A stretch of DNA of 7,618 nt, from contig CAZJAK010000095.1 of NCBI GenBank assembly GCA_964543935.1, forward strand, positions 1 through 7,618, read 5' to 3'. Positions 5,861-7,618 of this stretch are shown one piece after another; the stretch's first letter is position 1; each line of letters opens with the position of its first letter. Under the pieces are notes generated by a model, which saw nothing but the letters and a program-made list of their open reading frames with translations, had not been told where the DNA came from and ran no database searches. This DNA is from JAAYDK01 sp964543935. GTDB lineage: Bacteria > Spirochaetota > Spirochaetia > Sphaerochaetales > Sphaerochaetaceae. A program made the position numbers and the translations under genes.

Positions 5861-7144
5861 ATGAACGGACGCATCGCCGTGGCGATTCCCTTCGGGGAAC
5901 AGGTCCACCATATCCAGCTTAAGAAGACCAACCTCGTGCAGGTGTTGAGCCCCCATGAGAAAAGCGCTCAAGCCGATTCGCGCGCACTGGTGGAACAGGC
6001 CTTGTCCAATCCGATCGGAACCAAACCGTTGGAAGAACTCGTCAAACCCGGCCAACGCATCGTCATCGTCTCAGAGGACAACAGCCGCTTCGCCCGCACC
6101 GACGTGTTGATCGAAGCGATCGTATCGCGCCTGAATCGCATCGGGGTGGGAGATGGCGACATCATGATCGTGATGGCCTTGGGCAGTCACCGCAAGATGA
6201 CCGACAGCGACATCGAGAAGAAAGTCGGATCTGCTTTGTTTAAGCGCTTTGCCTGCGTGAACTCCGAATTCCGCGACCCATCCCTGTTGGTCCATCTCGG
6301 AACGGCACCCGGTGGAGTCGAGGTGCATGTCGACAAACGGGTGGCCCAGGCCGATATCCGCATCGGTGTGGGCAGCATAGTGCCCCATCCGGCTCTGGGT
6401 TATTCGGGCGGAGGCAAGATCCTCTATCCGGGAACGGTAGGTGAGCAGACCGTGGCCCAGCTGCACTTGCGCTCTGCCTTGATCGGGCAGAACATCATGG
6501 GAGTGGCTGAAAATCAAGCCCGTCTCGAGATGGAGCAGTGGGTCGACACGATCGGTTTGGACTTCATCGTCAATTCGGTGGTCACCCCTGATAACAAGAC
6601 TTATACCATCGTAGCCGGGCATTATGTGGCGGCCCATCGGGCCGGGGTGGCCTGTGCCGACGAGATATACCGGCTGCCGGCCAAGGGGCCGGTCGACCTG
6701 GTGGTGGCCTGCTCCAAGTCGGCCGACCTCGACCTGTGGCAAGCGACCAAGGCAGTCATCGGTGGCGAACGGATCGTCAAGGACGGTGGCAAGCTGATCC
6801 TCTACACCCCCTGTCCTGAAGGGGTGGGCCCCCATCCCGATTTCCCCCTGTACTGCAAAGGGGAAGCCGTGCAAGAACACCTGCAGGCAGCCAAACGGGG
6901 AGAGTTCCCGATCGACCGGATCCTGCCCCTTTCGGTGGGGGCGTTGTTGGCCAGAGTCCAAAAGAGAATTGAAGTCGAGATCGTCTCGCCCGGCATCACC
7001 GTCGCAGCGGCTACAAGCGCCGGATTCGTGCATCGCGGCTCGACGATCGCGGACCTGCAACACCTGCTTGATGAGCACTATGCCGATGCATCCGTGTCTG
7101 TGTTGACCCATGGGGGAGATTCATTCGCCATCTTGGATCAGTAG
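5861..7144 (+). CDS. LarA-family (DUF2088) nickel-pincer 2-hydroxyacid racemase/epimerase
   Basis: This 427-residue cytoplasmic enzyme starts at an ATG 9 bp after the permease stop, with AGGGGTG 4 nt upstream. It matches lactate racemase LarA in length and motifs: EDNSR (72-76), ALGSHRKMT (106-114), IVPHPALGYSGGGKILYPG (173-191), LHLR (201-204) and WQATK (293-297). The residues that bind the (SCS)Ni pincer nucleotide or substrate in Lactobacillus plantarum LarA appear kept at a constant offset of about two: R76, H110, H176, K186 (cofactor-attachment Lys), H202, Q294 and K297. An active Ni-dependent enzyme is therefore likely. LarA homologues racemise or epimerise various 2-hydroxy acids, including lactate, malate and aldonates such as gluconate. 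Being the last gene of a sugar-type ABC operon points to a sugar acid rather than lactate. The cofactor-making genes larB, larC and larE are not in the window, so they must lie elsewhere. Family call firm, substrate inferred. Confidence 0.92.
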   Translation: MNGRIAVAIPFGEQVHHIQLKKTNLVQVLSPHEKSAQADSRALVEQALSNPIGTKPLEELVKPGQRIVIVSEDNSRFARTDVLIEAIVSRLNRIGVGDGDIMIVMALGSHRKMTDSDIEKKVGSALFKRFACVNSEFRDPSLLVHLGTAPGGVEVHVDKRVAQADIRIGVGSIVPHPALGYSGGGKILYPGTVGEQTVAQLHLRSALIGQNIMGVAENQARLEMEQWVDTIGLDFIVNSVVTPDNKTYTIVAGHYVAAHRAGVACADEIYRLPAKGPVDLVVACSKSADLDLWQATKAVIGGERIVKDGGKLILYTPCPEGVGPHPDFPLYCKGEAVQEHLQAAKRGEFPIDRILPLSVGALLARVQKRIEVEIVSPGITVAAATSAGFVHRGSTIADLQHLLDEHYADASVSVLTHGGDSFAILDQ

Positions 7145-7153
7145 GGCAGCCGA

Positions 7154-7397
7154 TCAAGCCCTGAGTCGGTTGATGCGCTCCATGATCAATGCAGAAAAAT
7201 CCGCTTTCAATCCAATGGGGAGATTGCTGTGTTCGATGATGGTGTCAAACGCTTGTTGCTGATCAAGCAGCCGACTCATTAATTTTTCTGCAGCAGACGA
7301 AGCGCAAGCCCAATCCTGAACGCAAAGCGAACTCTTGTTGGGTAAGACCAGCTTTCCGCCTCTCTAGTTTCACAAAGGTTCCGATTGGATAAACCAT
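7154..7397 (-). pseudogene. Remnant of a hipBA-like toxin-antitoxin module (HipB N-terminus joined to HipA C-terminus)
   Basis: From the ATG at 7397 the minus strand reads 34 codons of an XRE helix-turn-helix start: IGTFVKLERRKAGLTQQEFA followed by LRSGLGLRFV. This is very like HipB/Y4mF antitoxins, which usually continue RELEQGK. Instead the similarity stops near 7296, and that frame ends at a TGA at 7263-7265. In the next frame, from about 7291 to the stop at 7154-7156, the reading is AEKLMSRLLDQQQAFDTIIE, then LPIGLKADFSALIMERINRL. This resembles the last helices of short HipA-type kinases. The antitoxin C-terminus and nearly all of the kinase are missing, so an internal deletion probably fused the two ends out of frame. 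No Shine-Dalgarno precedes the ATG. The remnant ends 9 bp from the LarA stop, tail to tail. The antitoxin part is better supported than the HipA part, which I recognise by pattern only. Confidence 0.6.
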
Positions 7398-7406
7398 GGC
7401 AAAATA

Positions 7407-7427
7407 CTATACCCGTTAAGGGTAGAG
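7407..7427. promoter_or_regulatory. HipB-type operator-like inverted repeat 1
   Basis: A dyad lies 10 bp upstream of the HipB-like start: arms CT-N-TACCC and GGGTA-N-AG around a 5-nt centre, with TACCC at 7410-7414 and GGGTA at 7420-7424. The layout resembles the TATCC-N8-GGATA operators bound by HipB but has a shorter spacer. On the minus strand the left arm also contains TATAGT (7406-7411), a 5/6 -10 box, so a bound repressor would block the promoter. A second related site follows about 80 bp upstream. Confidence 0.5.
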
Positions 7428-7489
7428 AACATGAGAATGTGTAGAGAATATTCCCGAAGAGGTGCAAATTAGGCAAAATCCATTAAAAT

Positions 7490-7507
7490 TTACCTTATGG
7501 GGTATAG
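7490..7507. promoter_or_regulatory. HipB-type operator-like inverted repeat 2
   Basis: TACC (7491-7494) and GGTA (7501-7504) form a dyad with a 6-nt centre. Read on the minus strand, CTATACCC-N2-TAAGG matches the plus-strand reading of repeat 1 (CTATACCC-N2-TAAGG) over 13 defined bases. The two sites are therefore inverted copies of one element, as expected for paired operators of an autoregulated antitoxin. Confidence 0.45.
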
Positions 7508-7544
7508 ACAACTATGATGCCCTCTAATTGCTTCTCAGCGCTTA

Positions 7545-7618
7545 TTACTTCAGTGAAAGCCTTCTTTTGAACTCTTCTACATTCTTGCCAAATTCAGCTG
7601 ATGCGGCATCGATTTCGG
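7545..7618 (-). CDS. Possible C-terminal tail of an unidentified gene entering from the right edge
   Basis: The minus strand is open from the right edge to a TAA at 7545-7547 and encodes 24 residues ending GKNVEEFKRRLSLK, a charged, helix-like tail (EIDAASAEF precedes it). The composition looks like coding sequence, but the segment is far too short to assign a family. It could equally be part of another decayed gene in this patch. Confidence 0.25.
   Translation of the reverse strand, partial: EIDAASAEFGKNVEEFKRRLSLK

Noticed and set aside
6071..7111. Long open frame (346 codons) antisense to the LarA-like gene
   Set aside because: It lies entirely within a gene whose catalytic motifs are intact. 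The His/Asp/Gly-rich product has no family resemblance and no ribosome-binding site was evident.
7279..7476. Minus-strand open frame of 65 codons at the right end
   Set aside because: It overlaps the HipB-like reading in a different frame, spans the operator repeat and has no recognisable features. The frame starting at 7397 gives a clear helix-turn-helix instead.

Overview
The window reads as one catabolic locus of about 7 kb followed by a short, decayed accessory patch. Base composition is moderately GC-rich in the genes. The binding protein has a Cys-free export signal ending in an ...AAAQAEQ-type junction, as is common in spirochaetes. I therefore lean towards Spirochaetota, possibly a Sphaerochaeta-like organism. 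This is inference from style; there is no rRNA or other marker to settle it.

Left half, minus strand (2310 down to 1): a FadR-type GntR regulator, then two tandem paralogous SIS-domain proteins of the UPF0309/'sugar isomerase domain' kind. The second SIS gene runs off the left edge with probably only a few codons missing. The intervals are 43 and 26 bp with no terminator between them, so this looks like a gntR-SIS-SIS operon.

Right half, plus strand (2753 to 7144): a periplasmic family-1-type carbohydrate-binding protein, two binding-protein-dependent permeases of the MalF and MalG types, and a LarA-like (DUF2088) nickel-pincer racemase/epimerase. The last three genes are packed within 2 to 9 bp of each other. 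A strong 15-bp hairpin with a GCGA tetraloop separates the binding-protein gene from the permeases. No ABC ATPase and no larB/larC/larE cofactor genes are present, so both would have to be supplied from elsewhere in the genome.

The AT-rich spacer between the two operons (about 2311-2752) holds two divergent sigma70-like promoters: TTGACA-N17-TACAAT for gntR and TTGACA-N17-TACCGT for the transport operon. Just downstream of each -10 box, over the expected start site, lies the same near-palindromic element, TTGTATGAYAA. That fits the FadR-family operator pattern and predicts that the GntR protein represses both operons. The model for the locus is import of a sugar or sugar acid, C2 epimerisation of a 2-hydroxy acid by the LarA homologue, and isomerisation by one or both SIS proteins, all under one inducer-responsive repressor. 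The substrate cannot be read from the sequence.

Right edge (7145-7618): more AT-rich and without an intact gene. On the minus strand I read an XRE-type helix-turn-helix N-terminus (HipB/Y4mF-like) running out of frame into what looks like the C-terminus of a HipA-type kinase. This suggests a hipBA toxin-antitoxin module collapsed by an internal deletion. Upstream of it are two related TACC(C)...(G)GGTA inverted repeats resembling HipB operators, then a possible C-terminal tail of another minus-strand gene at the window edge.
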